A DNA stretch of 53,535 bases from Candidatus Gastranaerophilales bacterium (GCA_944323475.1 CALUSQ010000012.1:1-53535); one strand, 5' to 3'; counted from the first letter of the stretch, positions 1 through 8,554 are shown. Translations and numbers: made by a program. The notes: a model not told the origin generated them from the sequence alone.

Positions 1-126
1 AACACGTCTCAATGCATTACCGATAGTGTTACCAAAACCTCTTTCTAACGGTTCAATTACGAATTTACCGTATTGTGAACCATCTGAGTTAGTTGCTGTA
101 TTGTTGCATTTAATTTTTAATTCCAT
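1..126 (-). CDS. rpoA: RNA polymerase alpha subunit, N-terminal fragment
   Basis: The first 42 codons of the alpha subunit of RNA polymerase; the gene runs off the left edge. The visible protein starts [10 protein letters not shown] and contains [18 protein letters not shown], the signature of the alpha N-terminal dimerisation domain. An ATG at 126 follows AGGAGA about 6 bases upstream. It lies 53 bases downstream of rpsD on the same strand, the usual order in the alpha operon, so co-transcription with the ribosomal genes is expected. Confidence 0.95.
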   Translation of the reverse strand, partial: MELKIKCNNTATNSDGSQYGKFVIEPLERGFGNTIGNALRRV

Positions 127-179
127 CTTATTTCTCCTAATTGTTGGTTGTTCGGATTTAGTTATTTAAACTTTGTGGA

Positions 180-779
180 CTATTTTGAGTAGTACTCAAT
201 AACGAGTTGTTCTTTGAATTCAGGATCAAGTTCTTCTCTCTCTGGAATTCTGTCAAACACGATCTTTTGTGCAGCTGCATCAACTGTCATCCATTGTGGA
301 GCAGCTACATCAAGAGGTTCCATTACAGTTTTTACAAATTCAGAACTTCTTGTTCTTATTGTAATAACATCACCTGCTTTAACCAGATATGATGGAATAT
401 CTACTTTTTTGCCGTTAACTAAAACATGACCGTGATTTACGATTTGTCTAGCTTGTTTTCTTGTAGTAGCAAAGCCAGCTCTGAACAACACATTATCGAT
501 TCTTCTTTCCAATAATTGCAAAAGAACAGTACCTGTAACGCCTTTTGTTCTAGCTGCTTTGTTGTAATATTTTGCAAATTGTTTTTCACTTACTAAATAA
601 GTAAGTCTGATTTTTTGCTTTTCATTTAAGTGAATAGCATAATCAGAAAGTTTTTTTCTTGCAGCACCATGCTGACCTGAAGCAGTCTGTCTCAATGAAG
701 AAACTAACTTTCTGTTTGATAAATCCGTAACACCATAGTTACGAAATAATTTATTTGAAGGTCCTGTATACTTAGCCAA
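180..779 (-). CDS. rpsD: 30S ribosomal protein S4 (uS4)
   Basis: Primary 16S rRNA-binding protein and, in E. coli and Bacillus, a translational repressor of its own mRNA. The 199-residue length is normal for the family. The start MAKYTGPSNKLFRNYG and the central S4 RNA-binding domain (RRIDNVLFRAGFATTRKQAR, then VNGHVLVNGKKVDIPSY-like text at about residues 91-130) are typical. The N-terminus lacks a zinc-binding Cys cluster, so it is the zinc-free form. The gene sits between rpsK and rpoA, with a palindromic repeat just upstream. Given the structured gaps in this operon, S4 autoregulation is a reasonable but untested idea. Confidence 0.97.
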   Translation of the reverse strand: MAKYTGPSNKLFRNYGVTDLSNRKLVSSLRQTASGQHGAARKKLSDYAIHLNEKQKIRLTYLVSEKQFAKYYNKAARTKGVTGTVLLQLLERRIDNVLFRAGFATTRKQARQIVNHGHVLVNGKKVDIPSYLVKAGDVITIRTRSSEFVKTVMEPLDVAAPQWMTVDAAAQKIVFDRIPEREELDPEFKEQLVIEYYSK

Positions 780-818
780 TTTTGACTCCTTTTTCTTTCT
801 TTTACTTAACTATTTTTA

Positions 819-903
819 CGTCACCCTGAACTTAATTCAGGATCTATATCTATTTTAGATTTGCTCATTATTGAGCAGATTCCGAAACAAGTTCGGAATG
901 ACG
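819..903. repeat. 85-bp multi-hairpin palindromic repeat (REP/MITE-like)
   Basis: Lies in the rpsK-rpsD gap. The outer 27-base arms are 819-845 and 877-903. Each arm is itself a hairpin (CCTGAA/TTCAGG and TTCCGAA/TTCGGAA), and the arms are imperfect reverse complements of one another beginning CGTCA and ending TGACG. Between them are ATCTA/TAGAT (842-846, 856-860) and GCTCA/TGAGC (863-867, 872-876). Substitutions between the arms keep each local hairpin paired. This is the look of a dispersed non-autonomous element. No second copy is seen in this window. Confidence 0.75.
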
Positions 904-917
904 GGAAGAAATAGAGA

Positions 918-1304
918 TTAAACTCTTCTCTTCTTAGGTGGACGACATCCGTTATGAGGGATAGGAGTAACGTCCTTAATCAAAGTGATTTCAAGTCCTG
1001 CAGCTTGAATTGCTCTAATAGCTGTTTCACGACCTGAACCTGGTCCTTTGATGTATACTTCTACTTTTTTCATTCCTTGATCAACTGACTTTTTAGCTAC
1101 TTGAGCTGCTGCAGATTGAGCTGCGAATGGAGTACCTTTTCTGGCACCTTTAAATCCGCATCCGCCTGCTGATGCCCATGCAATAGCATTACCTTGAGTA
1201 TCACAAGAAGTTACGATTGTATTGTTAAATGTTGATTGAATGTGAACAACACCTTGCAATACATTCTTTTTTTCTTTCTTTTTTGTTTTTACTGGTCTTG
1301 CCAT
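918..1304 (-). CDS. rpsK: 30S ribosomal protein S11 (uS11)
   Basis: Component of the small-subunit platform near the E site. The 128 residues match the family length. Diagnostic text includes [15 protein letters not shown], the [14 protein letters not shown] region and the C-terminal [13 protein letters not shown] tail. The C-terminal IPHNGCRPP block is nearly invariant in bacteria. It follows rpsM after 144 bases of structured sequence and precedes rpsD after 138 bases that hold the palindromic repeat. Both gaps are wide for genes of one ribosomal operon. Confidence 0.97.
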   Translation of the reverse strand: MARPVKTKKKEKKNVLQGVVHIQSTFNNTIVTSCDTQGNAIAWASAGGCGFKGARKGTPFAAQSAAAQVAKKSVDQGMKKVEVYIKGPGSGRETAIRAIQAAGLEITLIKDVTPIPHNGCRPPKKRRV

Positions 1305-1357
1305 TTTTATTTCCTTTAATTATTACTATTATTTTTGTTGTTTTATTTCGATTTATC

Positions 1358-1443
1358 TTTGACAACAGGTATTATGGAAAAACAAAATCCATATGAACCT
1401 AAGCACTTGTTTTCACTTGCGTTTATACAACGCGCCTGTCAAA
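1358..1443 (-). promoter_or_regulatory. structured leader-like element between rpsM and rpsK
   Basis: The rpsM-rpsK gap can fold as a closed multi-branch structure on the transcribed strand. TTTGA-CAGG pairs with CCTG-(TTG)-TCAAA as closing stem. Inside lie a GCGTT/AACGC hairpin (1419-1433) and a TATGGA/TCCATA hairpin (1373-1378, 1388-1393). The arrangement resembles a ribosomal-protein-binding leader or an mRNA processing site. No named family is recognised, and folding was judged by eye only. Confidence 0.4.
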
Positions 1444-1448
1444 ATCCG

Positions 1449-1814
1449 TTATTTCTTTTTAGAAACCGGTCCTGTCTTTTTACCGCGTCTTGTTCTTGCG
1501 TTAGTTTTTGTTCTTTGTCCTCTTACAGGAAGTTTTCTTCTATGTCTCATTCCTCTGTAAGAGTTGATTTCAGAAAGTCTTTTGATGTTAAGAGATTCTT
1601 CTCTTCTCAAGTCACCTTCGATGTGATAGTTTGTAAGTTCATTTCTGAGCTTTTTAATATCGTCATCAGTTAAATCATCTGTTCTCAAATCTTCTGAGAT
1701 ACCGCAAGCTGCGAGAATTTTAGAAGAACGAGTAGGTCCGATGCCGTATATGTAGGTTAAAGCTATAACCATTCTTTTGTTACGAGGTAAATCTACCCCA
1801 GCCAATCTTGCCAT
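1449..1814 (-). CDS. rpsM: 30S ribosomal protein S13 (uS13)
   Basis: Head protein of the small subunit contacting tRNA and the large subunit. The 121-residue product begins [15 protein letters not shown] and carries ALTYIYGIG near residue 18, the [18 protein letters not shown] block around 90-107, and the basic [10 protein letters not shown] tail, all diagnostic. The ATG at 1814 follows AAGGAGAAAC. The 159-base space to rpmJ upstream holds two inverted repeats, which may form a leader for this part of the operon. Confidence 0.97.
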   Translation of the reverse strand: MARLAGVDLPRNKRMVIALTYIYGIGPTRSSKILAACGISEDLRTDDLTDDDIKKLRNELTNYHIEGDLRREESLNIKRLSEINSYRGMRHRRKLPVRGQRTKTNARTRRGKKTGPVSKKK

Positions 1815-1875
1815 TGTTTCTCCTTATTTTATTTTGTGATTGTTTTTGATATTTTATAAGCCTTTTGCTTCTGTG

Positions 1876-1966
1876 GAGTTTTTTCAAAAACTCTTACGTC
1901 GCTGATATTAAGTTCAGTCACACCGCCTTGTTCTGCACCAAGCCGTCTTTGACTTCACACCGGCTT
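1876..1966 (-). promoter_or_regulatory. inverted repeats upstream of rpsM
   Basis: Two dyads lie in the rpmJ-rpsM gap. AAGCCG/CGGCTT is at 1940-1945 and 1961-1966. A tight GAGTTTTT/AAAAACTC hairpin is at 1876-1893. Between them GGTGTGA occurs twice in direct orientation. In E. coli the S4-binding alpha-operon pseudoknot lies at this place, directly before rpsM. Equivalence here is inference from position only. Confidence 0.3.
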
Positions 1967-1973
1967 TCGCTTT

Positions 1974-2087
1974 CTACCCTTGTCTTTGTTTGTGTTTAGG
2001 GTTTTTGCAAATAACTGTGATTCTTCCTCTTCTTCTGATGAATTTACAGTCTTTGCACATTTTTTTTACTGATGCTCTTACTTTCAT
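1974..2087 (-). CDS. rpmJ: 50S ribosomal protein L36 (bL36)
   Basis: A 37-residue ribosomal protein found by reading the minus strand between infA and rpsM. It begins [16 protein letters not shown] and ends [11 protein letters not shown], a full-length L36. The zinc ligands C11, C14, C27 and H32 are all present, so this is the zinc-binding C+ form. The ATG at 2087 follows AAGGAAAAC. A small perfect hairpin GTTCCG/CGGAAC (2130-2146) sits in the 84-base space between infA and this gene. The order infA-rpmJ-rpsM is the common bacterial one. Confidence 0.95.
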   Translation of the reverse strand: MKVRASVKKMCKDCKFIRRRGRITVICKNPKHKQRQG

Positions 2088-2171
2088 TTTGTTTTCCTTA
2101 TCTAGTATTTTATTGTTTTTGCCGCGTATGTTCCGAGAGGCGGAACGATTTATATATAAAAACCTAATTGG

Positions 2172-2387
2172 TTATTTTAATCTGTAGGTAATTCTTCCTC
2201 TTGTCAAATCATAGGGGGTCATTTCAACTTTGACTTTGTCGCCTGGAAGAATTTTAATGAAATTCTTTCTAATTTTTCCTGATATATGAGCAAGGATTTC
2301 ATGTCCGTTTTCTAGTTCAACTCTGAACATTGCATTTGGGAGAGATTCTAAAATCTTGCCTTCAAATTCGATTACGTCTTTTGCCAT
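2172..2387 (-). CDS. infA: translation initiation factor IF-1
   Basis: Small OB-fold factor that binds the ribosomal A site during initiation. I place the start at the ATG at 2387 ([14 protein letters not shown]), giving 71 residues, the usual size. A longer reading frame upstream adds 27 residues with no family resemblance and ignores the AAGAAGGT ribosome-binding site before 2387. IF-1 landmarks include the [19 protein letters not shown] core and the [13 protein letters not shown] end. It is the first gene of the minus-strand group ending in rpoA. Upstream lies a 381-base gap instead of the usual adk-map, so it probably has its own promoter. Confidence 0.96.
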   Translation of the reverse strand: MAKDVIEFEGKILESLPNAMFRVELENGHEILAHISGKIRKNFIKILPGDKVKVEMTPYDLTRGRITYRLK

Positions 2388-2768
2388 TTTACCTTCTTTA
2401 AATATTCTTTGTTTTATTTGTGTTTCGGGTACATTTGGATTAGTAAAAAACCTGCTGCAAGAGCACAATACACCCTTGTATTAAATATCTTACATGCTCA
2501 AAATTCTTAAGCAAGCCTTTTTTATTGATTTTATTAAAGCTTAGACGTTTTTTTACAAAATAAGTGTTGTTTGTTTATTTAAAATAGCGAGATATTTAAT
2601 AAAATCCATATTGTTTAATGTTCACTAATAATAAGCTTTTTGGGATTTTTTGTAAACTTTTATTAATATTTTAATTATTTTATTGTACAAAAAACAAACA
2701 CAAATGATTCTGTAAAAGAATATAAAAACTATAGCAAAAAAAATATTTACAGACATTAAATAACTATT
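2388..2768. other. divergent intergenic region, infA / radical-SAM gene
   Basis: A very AT-rich 381-base stretch with no supported gene. A possible infA promoter on the minus strand is TTGCTT, 16 bases, TAAGAT (about 2493-2520). On the plus strand TATAAA precedes a TAGCAAAA sequence about 35 bases before the radical-SAM gene, and no clear ribosome-binding site is seen there. Confidence 0.4.
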
Positions 2769-4205
2769 ATGAAAATATCGTCAATACAATTTTCCCCTAA
2801 CTACAAAAGTATAAAAGCGAGTTCGGCACAAGCTGAAAACTTGTCTTTTAAAAAGAATTTTGCCTATAAAGATATAAATTTAAACTACACACCTCATTAT
2901 ATTTCTTTTAAAAAGAATAATGCACAAAACACTAATGATCCATATGAATATTGGAATAAAAGAACACAAGAACTAAAAAAATCGCACATCAGACCGTCAA
3001 TATTATATTACGACTTAAATAAATTAGAGGGTATACAAAAAGACATAAAAGTATTTGAAGGTTTAACTCTTAAAGAAATAATATTTGTACTTTCAACATT
3101 AACAGAAATAGCAACATTGAGAGGATGTTACAACAACTGTGCTCATTGTTATGCAGAAGCAAAGCCACCAATTAAAGAGAAAGATAATTATATTTCCAGA
3201 ATGGATTGGGAAGATTTTAAAGACTTAACAGATGGAATAAAAGAACTACAAAAAAGATTAGGTTTTACGATAAAAGTTTTTGAAAGAGAATATATGACAT
3301 TATTCCATGATGCGGATTGTTCTCAAATATATATAAAAGATTCAAAAGGTAAAATCCACGACTGGGAAGAAATGGCGAAGAAAGTCTATAAAATTACCAG
3401 AGTAGGACAATTGTTCGATACATCAGGCTGGTATATTCAAGACAAAAAAGCACAAGAAAGAGTCGAAAAATATGTAAAAAGCATAATTGAATCAAAAAAT
3501 AATGATTTTGTTTATAAATTCAACATATCTATAAACCCATTCCAGGCAATGTACTTTAAAGCAGTAGAAGCACAAAAAGAAGGTAACAAAGAAAAAGAAA
3601 AATTCTTTAGAAAAAAAGATGCACAAAGAATGACAAATACACTTTTTACATTAACACCACTTATCTCAACAGGTAAAGTATATTTACTTCCAAGAGCAAT
3701 GGATCCAAATGTGATAAATGCTAAAGGGTATTCCAGTGAAGATTTAAAACAAATATATAAAAATGTTTATTTCAAAATGCTAAAAAGCTTATATACAGAT
3801 GATTTAAATACAAACAAAAAAGTAATAAAGTCTGAAGAAGATTTAAAGAACAATTTAAAATTTTTAAAAACACAATTACAAGAAGAAATGGATTCAAATT
3901 TAACAGTTATAAATAAATTAAAAAATATATACAAAAAGAATTCTTACGAAGCTAAAAAAACAAAAAAAATGATTTTAAAAGACCCAAAACTTTTTTTAGA
4001 AGAAAGCAGTTTGGATACAATAATCGATGCAAACGGAGATATATACATTACAAATTTCACTGAAACATACAAGACAGATTTAAAATTGAATTTTAAAAAT
4101 AAAAGTAAAAAAACAAATTCTATTGCACCTAATCTTTGTAAAAAAACAATAACTAAAAAAATGATAGAAAATAAGATTGATGAATTATATTTAGAATTTA
4201 ATTAA
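2769..4205 (+). CDS. radical SAM-like protein with N-terminal SFKKN repeats
   Basis: A 478-residue protein with the CX3CX2C radical-SAM cluster motif at C120, C124 and C127 (RGCYNNCAHCYAE), which would hold a 4Fe-4S cluster cleaving S-adenosylmethionine. The next strands are less obvious. There is no clear SPASM Cys-rich tail; the C-terminus has only one Cys. The N-terminus carries two SFKKN copies (residues 26-30 and 46-50) ahead of the catalytic part, a feature shared in short form with genes at 38467 and 39561. No ribosome-binding site is evident before the ATG. It lies opposite to the ribosomal genes on both sides, so it looks inserted. Substrate unknown. Confidence 0.65.
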   Translation: MKISSIQFSPNYKSIKASSAQAENLSFKKNFAYKDINLNYTPHYISFKKNNAQNTNDPYEYWNKRTQELKKSHIRPSILYYDLNKLEGIQKDIKVFEGLTLKEIIFVLSTLTEIATLRGCYNNCAHCYAEAKPPIKEKDNYISRMDWEDFKDLTDGIKELQKRLGFTIKVFEREYMTLFHDADCSQIYIKDSKGKIHDWEEMAKKVYKITRVGQLFDTSGWYIQDKKAQERVEKYVKSIIESKNNDFVYKFNISINPFQAMYFKAVEAQKEGNKEKEKFFRKKDAQRMTNTLFTLTPLISTGKVYLLPRAMDPNVINAKGYSSEDLKQIYKNVYFKMLKSLYTDDLNTNKKVIKSEEDLKNNLKFLKTQLQEEMDSNLTVINKLKNIYKKNSYEAKKTKKMILKDPKLFLEESSLDTIIDANGDIYITNFTETYKTDLKLNFKNKSKKTNSIAPNLCKKTITKKMIENKIDELYLEFN

Positions 4206-4325
4206 ACATATTTTTAATTTTATATTTAATATTTCTTAATATTTAAAATAAATGAAGCAATTTAGCAAAAAAAAATAACTTTATATAAGAGTAAGGGATT
4301 TTAAAATTTAAAGGAAGAAAACAAT

Positions 4326-4445
4326 ATAGCAAAAACTTTAAGTTATTCAATTGAACTTACAACTAAAAAAGATAATAAGTTTTATCCATATACTCTCTCT
4401 CTCTTAATATCCTCGTGTTTATTTAATGCTTGCAACGACTTGTAA
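4326..4445 (+). pseudogene. possible decayed mini-gene with ATA in place of a start codon
   Basis: An open frame of 39 codons follows a good ribosome-binding site (AAAGGAAG) at correct distance, but the first codon is ATA. The peptide would read (I/M)AKTLSYSIELTTKKDNKF, then PYTLSLLISS. The stop lies inside the following terminator stem. It could be a small gene that lost its start, a true rare AUA start, or chance. I recognise no family. Confidence 0.2.
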
Positions 4446-4456
4446 GCATTTTTTTT
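4425..4456 (+). terminator. rho-independent terminator
   Basis: AATGCTT pairs with AAGCATT and the inner CAA with TTG around a CGAC loop, followed by eight T. It ends a plus-strand transcript, either from the radical-SAM gene or from a short unit in this gap. Confidence 0.7.
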
Positions 4457-4632
4457 GCGTATTTATTGATTAAGTGACAAATCATAAAAATTAAAAAACT
4501 TTCAATTTTTTGTTTTAGGTGCATTTTTAGGTACAATTTAAAACAAAAAACTCTAAAAGTTTTTAAAGTTTTTTTATAATATCTAGCAAATAATATTTAT
4601 TTCACGTTTTGATTTTTCGTAAGGTATATCAA

Positions 4633-5460
4633 ATGCACATAAAATTCCAAAATATATTAAAAAATCATCCCTATGTAACGCCATACAAAAATACTTTTGT
4701 CGGAAAAGAAATTAATAAAATAAAAATGTACAGACAAAATCCTGATACATTCAAAAAAAGTTGTCAAAAATTTTTTATAGAACACAAGTACCCAAGAACA
4801 CACAAAACAATAAAAATAGAAGTCACACAAAATCCACTTGAAAAAGGTGTTATATATAAAAAAATACATAATAAAAAAACAGGGAGCATAAAAAAAGTTC
4901 CATTCACATGTGATATTGCAAAATCAAAAAGCAATTGGACCACAACATATTATTTTTTAGAGCCTGAAACAAAAAAAGAAATAGGATTTGTATCGATTTC
5001 TGATTGGACACTTATGCCTAAAAATCCTATATTTCGTAAAATGCAAGATTCACAATTATTTAGAGATTTCCCCCATTTGGGAGTGATCGGAGATAGAATA
5101 ACAGTAGATTATCTGCAAAACAACAATGAAAATCTATATTCAGGCATAGGCAAATTAGCAGATCAAATTGCTGTTGAATATTGCCTAAAAAGAGGTATAA
5201 AACCCAATATTATTTCCGCAGCAGAACCAAACTCTTTAGCTGCTCATTATAAAAGAGGAAAACGTTTTTTACCTTTTGACAAAGAGTGCACATACTATGA
5301 AAGATACAAAGATATAGACCCGAATGAATTAATAAAAAATCTTTTAAAAGAAACAAAAAAAATTGATACTTCTGACTTGCATGGATTTTACACATACATG
5401 CCAAAAGATTTAATAAAATATTACCTTTTACAAATTATACAAAATCCTATTTTAAAATAA
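4633..5460 (+). CDS. GNAT-like acetyltransferase, hypothetical
   Basis: I start at the ATG at 4633 (MHIKFQNILK), which has AAGG about 10 bases upstream; a TTG eight codons earlier is less likely. The 275-residue product is basic and lacks a signal peptide. The centre reads GVIGDRITVDYLQ, then YSGIGKLADQIAVEYCLKRG and NSLAAHYKRGKRFLPF. This is the pattern of strand beta4, the CoA-pyrophosphate loop (G-x-G-K/R) and helix alpha3 of a GNAT fold, followed by the typical N-x-x-A-x-x-x-Y helix. Acyl acceptor unknown. It is on the same strand as the radical-SAM gene, but a terminator separates them. Confidence 0.5.
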   Translation: MHIKFQNILKNHPYVTPYKNTFVGKEINKIKMYRQNPDTFKKSCQKFFIEHKYPRTHKTIKIEVTQNPLEKGVIYKKIHNKKTGSIKKVPFTCDIAKSKSNWTTTYYFLEPETKKEIGFVSISDWTLMPKNPIFRKMQDSQLFRDFPHLGVIGDRITVDYLQNNNENLYSGIGKLADQIAVEYCLKRGIKPNIISAAEPNSLAAHYKRGKRFLPFDKECTYYERYKDIDPNELIKNLLKETKKIDTSDLHGFYTYMPKDLIKYYLLQIIQNPILK

Positions 5461-5488
5461 AAAGCCCCTGACTATTCAGAGGCTTTTT
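5461..5488. terminator. bidirectional terminator
   Basis: AAAGCC(C)CTG pairs with CAG(A)GGCTTT around ACTATT with A and T runs on either side. It serves the GNAT-like gene from the left and secY from the right. Confidence 0.85.
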
Positions 5489-5506
5489 AAATATGTAAAA
5501 TCATAA

Positions 5507-6850
5507 CTAATCTTTTAAGAAACTTTCATAATTCTTTGCTAGAAGTTGTGTTTTTATTTGATTAATAAAGTCAAGCGCAACACCTACCATGATGATTAGA
5601 GATGTTGCTCCAATACCTTGGAGAGTTGTTATATTAGTAATATATGATGCGCCTGATGGTATTAACGCAATAATACCTAAACACAATGCACCAAGCAATG
5701 TAATTCTTGAAAGAATTTTATCCAAAGCTTCCGCAGTAGGTTTACCTGGTTTTATACCAGGTATAGAAGAACCATACTTTTTGAGATTGTTAGCAATTTC
5801 TTTTGGCTGCATATTTGGCATAATTGATGCATAAAAGAATGTTAAGAAAACAATCAACAAGAAATACAATACGTAATGAACCCATCCTGATGGACTCAAT
5901 GTTGTAGATAACCACGTAATTGCATCTTTCAAAGCCCCTGCAGGAAGATTTGTTTGACCTATAAGACTGATAACAGTTGTTGGGAACAACAAAATAGCAA
6001 TAGCAAAGATAATCGGCATTACACCACCAGGGTTCATTTTGAAAGGAATATAAGTGTTAACACCGCCATAAATTTTGTTACCGACTTGTCTTTTAGGATT
6101 AACTATCAATACTTTTCTTATAGCTTCTTGCATTACAACAATAAGAACCATTGTTGCAAAGAAAATAGCAAGAAGAGCAAGAAGACCAAGCTGCAATGAA
6201 GAATCATTAGCAACCAACTGTCCTGTTTTATCACAATAATAAGGTATTCTTGAAATAATACCCACAAAAATCAGCAATGAACCACCATTACCAATACCTC
6301 TTTCGGTCATCAATTCAGCAAGCCACATAACAAATACAGAACCTGCTGTTAAAATTAAAGCTGAACCGATAAAGAAAACAGTATGATTTACACCAGGCAA
6401 AATAGCTGCTGGTGCTTGATGTAAAAGATACAAAAGGAATATACTTGCCTGAAAGAAAGAAATAAATACAGTAAAGTATCTTGTATATTGAGAAATCTTT
6501 CTTCTTCCTGCTTCGCCCTCTTCTTTTTGTAATTGTTCTAAATGAGGTATTATTACAGTCAACAACTGCATAATAATTGACGCTGTAATATAAGGTCCAA
6601 TACCAAGAGCTAAAATCGAAATATTAGCCAGTGCACCACCGGAGAATAAATCGATAAAACCAATTATATTATTACCTTGAGCAATTCTTGAAAAAACATC
6701 ATTGTTTATACCAAACAACGGGAGTGCAACACCTAGTCTAAATACGGCTATCATTGCAAAGGTAAATATAAGTTTTGATTTCAAGCCTGATGCTTGAAAC
6801 ATAGATACAACATCGTCCATTGACGGTGGTTTCATTCTTGCATTTTGCAT
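5507..6850 (-). CDS. secY: protein translocase subunit SecY
   Basis: Central channel of the Sec translocon in the inner membrane, 447 residues with about ten hydrophobic segments. Recognisable parts are FRLGVALPLFGIN near the first membrane segment, the plug-side text GGALANISILALGIGPYITASI, ERGIGNGGSLLIF, the PFKMNPGGVMPIIFA loop, and KYGSSIPGIKPGKPT. The start at 6850 has GGGAGA 11 bases upstream. It is the last gene of rpsE-rpmD-rplO-secY. The next conserved partners, adk and map, are absent; downstream lie two genes on the other strand. Confidence 0.97.
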   Translation of the reverse strand: MQNARMKPPSMDDVVSMFQASGLKSKLIFTFAMIAVFRLGVALPLFGINNDVFSRIAQGNNIIGFIDLFSGGALANISILALGIGPYITASIIMQLLTVIIPHLEQLQKEEGEAGRRKISQYTRYFTVFISFFQASIFLLYLLHQAPAAILPGVNHTVFFIGSALILTAGSVFVMWLAELMTERGIGNGGSLLIFVGIISRIPYYCDKTGQLVANDSSLQLGLLALLAIFFATMVLIVVMQEAIRKVLIVNPKRQVGNKIYGGVNTYIPFKMNPGGVMPIIFAIAILLFPTTVISLIGQTNLPAGALKDAITWLSTTLSPSGWVHYVLYFLLIVFLTFFYASIMPNMQPKEIANNLKKYGSSIPGIKPGKPTAEALDKILSRITLLGALCLGIIALIPSGASYITNITTLQGIGATSLIIMVGVALDFINQIKTQLLAKNYESFLKD

Positions 6851-6962
6851 TATAATTTTTCTCCCTGTCTATTTCCGCCTCAAATTTTTCGATAAATAAA
6901 AGCGACTAGGATACAAAAGTTACAAGCAACTGAATTATCAGATGCTTGTAACCTTATTAAAT

Positions 6963-7415
6963 TTATACTAATTCAACTTTTCCGCCTGCTTTTTCAATTT
7001 TTTCTTTAGCAGATGGAGTGAAGTATCTGGCTTTTACAGTAACAGCTTTTGAAATTTCACCATTACCCAAAACTCTTAATACTTCTGATTTTGGATGAGC
7101 TTTACCATTTTCGATTAACCAAGTTAAATCGATTTCTTTAGCATCCAATTTTTCAATGTCTTTTACATTGATTTCAGCACAATTCAATGCTGCAAAGTTT
7201 GTAAAGCCTTTTAATTTAGGCATTTGTCTGTAAGAAGGCATTTGTCCACCTTCAAAACCTCTTTTTGAGCTTGAACCGGAACGTTGTCCTTCACCATTAT
7301 GTCCACGACCAGAAGTTTTACCAACTCCTGTTGCTCTGCCTCTGCCTACTCTTTTTGATCTGTGAGTAGCACCTTCAGCAGGTCTTAAATCTTCTAATTT
7401 TATTCTTTCTGCCAT
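6963..7415 (-). CDS. rplO: 50S ribosomal protein L15 (uL15)
   Basis: Late-assembly protein of the large subunit, 150 residues. The N-terminal glycine/arginine-rich extension (KRVGRGRATGVGKTSGRGHNG, near residues 21-41) and the FEGGQMPSYRQMPKLKGF block are unmistakable. A ribosome-binding site AAGGA precedes the ATG. It lies 24 bases after rpmD and 112 bases before secY, the standard spc-operon order. Confidence 0.97.
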   Translation of the reverse strand: MAERIKLEDLRPAEGATHRSKRVGRGRATGVGKTSGRGHNGEGQRSGSSSKRGFEGGQMPSYRQMPKLKGFTNFAALNCAEINVKDIEKLDAKEIDLTWLIENGKAHPKSEVLRVLGNGEISKAVTVKARYFTPSAKEKIEKAGGKVELV

Positions 7416-7439
7416 TTGTTTATGTCCTTATAATTTATA

Positions 7440-7631
7440 CTACTTTACAACTTCAACAAGGTGAGGCACTTTGTTTACCATACCCATAATAGTAGCTGAA
7501 TTGTAATGTTCTACTACATCATTTGTTTTTTTCAAACCCAAAGCTCTTACAACTTTGATTTGGTCTTTTGTAGAACCAATCAAGCTTTTTACGAGTTTGA
7601 TTGAAATTTTTTCTAATTTATCTTTAGCCAT
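7440..7631 (-). CDS. rpmD: 50S ribosomal protein L30 (uL30)
   Basis: A 63-residue large-subunit protein. The IKLVKSLIGSTKDQIKVVRALGL stretch is the family signature, and the C-terminus contains GMVNKVPHLVEVV as expected. Placed between rpsE (38 bases upstream) and rplO (24 bases downstream) in the normal order, so clearly part of one transcript. Confidence 0.96.
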   Translation of the reverse strand: MAKDKLEKISIKLVKSLIGSTKDQIKVVRALGLKKTNDVVEHYNSATIMGMVNKVPHLVEVVK

Positions 7632-7669
7632 TTTATTATTTCCTTTTCTTAAGTTTATTATGTTTCAGC

Positions 7670-8323
7670 CTATGCATTCAACATTTCTTTAAGTGACAAA
7701 CCACGTTTTTTAGCAACATCACCAAATGTTCTAAGATTTTTCAAAGCATCCATAGTAGCATTTGCTGCGTTGAGTGGAGATTTTGAACCTAAAGATTTGC
7801 TCAAGATATTTTCAATTCCTGCAAGCTCCAATACTGCACGAACTGCACCACCAGCGATAACACCGGTACCTTGAGAAGCAGGTCTAAGCATAACAGAACC
7901 TGCACCTGAACGTCCTACTATAGGATGAGGAATTGTTGTCTTAAAAATAGGAACTGTAATAAGGTTTTTTCTACCTTCTGCAATTGCTTTTTGAATAGCA
8001 ATAATAACTTCAGAAGCTTTTGCACAACCTACACCTACTTGTCCTTTTCCGTTACCTACAATAACAATAGCTCTAAAGCTGAGTTTTTTACCACCTTTAA
8101 CAACTTTTGTTACACGTCTTATTTGAACAACTCTTTCCTTCCATTCAGATTGAGGAGCATTTTCTACTGTTTCAATTTTTCTTTTTGCTTTTCCTTTAGC
8201 AGCTCTGCCTTTTTTAGCAGGTTTTTCTTCAGCAGGAGCTTCTGCAGCTTCAACTACTTCTTCTGCTGCTGCAACAGTTTCAACTTCAACTGTTTCTACT
8301 TCTTGAATTTCTTTTTCTTCCAC
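7670..8323 (-). CDS. rpsE: 30S ribosomal protein S5 (uS5) with long N-terminal extension
   Basis: Small-subunit protein near the mRNA entry channel. I choose the GTG at 8323 (217 residues), because AAGGAAAGG lies 7 bases upstream; an ATG further out would place that site inside the gene. Core S5 text starts near residue 60 ([24 protein letters not shown]) and includes [36 protein letters not shown] and [17 protein letters not shown]. The first 55 residues are an acidic then lysine-rich tail ([19 protein letters not shown]), longer than in E. coli. Upstream rplR is missing, so this gene opens its own transcription unit. Confidence 0.95.
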   Translation of the reverse strand: MEEKEIQEVETVEVETVAAAEEVVEAAEAPAEEKPAKKGRAAKGKAKRKIETVENAPQSEWKERVVQIRRVTKVVKGGKKLSFRAIVIVGNGKGQVGVGCAKASEVIIAIQKAIAEGRKNLITVPIFKTTIPHPIVGRSGAGSVMLRPASQGTGVIAGGAVRAVLELAGIENILSKSLGSKSPLNAANATMDALKNLRTFGDVAKKRGLSLKEMLNA

Positions 8324-8524
8324 TGTATTACCTTTCCTTAGTAAAATTGTAAACAATCGGGTATTTATAAAGACAATTTATACAACAAAAATGAAGCCAA
8401 ATTATATTAGCTGAATGTGTATTAAATTGTCGGGTAACTTTTCTGACTATTTAATAATACATGATAAACTTTTTTGTGCAAGATGGTACTTAATATAATC
8501 TTAAAAAAAATAAACAATAAAAAT

Positions 8525-8554
8525 AAAAAGCTCCTTTATAATAAGGAGCTTTTT
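8525..8554 (-). terminator. terminator of the autotransporter gene
   Basis: A near-perfect stem, AAAAAGCTCCTT with AAGGAGCTTTTT around TATAAT, ends 20 bases past the autotransporter stop codon. A and T runs flank it, so it could act in both directions. The remaining 8357-8520 is AT-rich leader for rpsE with no gene. Confidence 0.85.

Larger units (their letters stand above)
4206..4632. other. gap between radical-SAM and GNAT-like genes
   Basis: A 427-base AT-rich stretch. It contains a possible decayed mini-gene (4326-4445), a rho-independent terminator (4425-4456), a CT dinucleotide run near 4392-4404, and TATAAT at 4576-4581, probably the -10 box of the downstream gene. The rest shows nothing I can support. 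Confidence 0.5.

Noticed and set aside
2388..2468. 27-residue N-terminal extension of IF-1
   Set aside because: It has no family resemblance, and the ribosome-binding site and normal IF-1 start lie at 2387.
4392..4404. CT dinucleotide run as a phase-variation tract
   Set aside because: Too short, and not inside a supported gene or promoter spacer.
7925..8341. 138-codon Phe/Ser-rich plus-strand frame
   Set aside because: It is the antisense of rpsE with composition forced by that gene, and has no ribosome-binding site.
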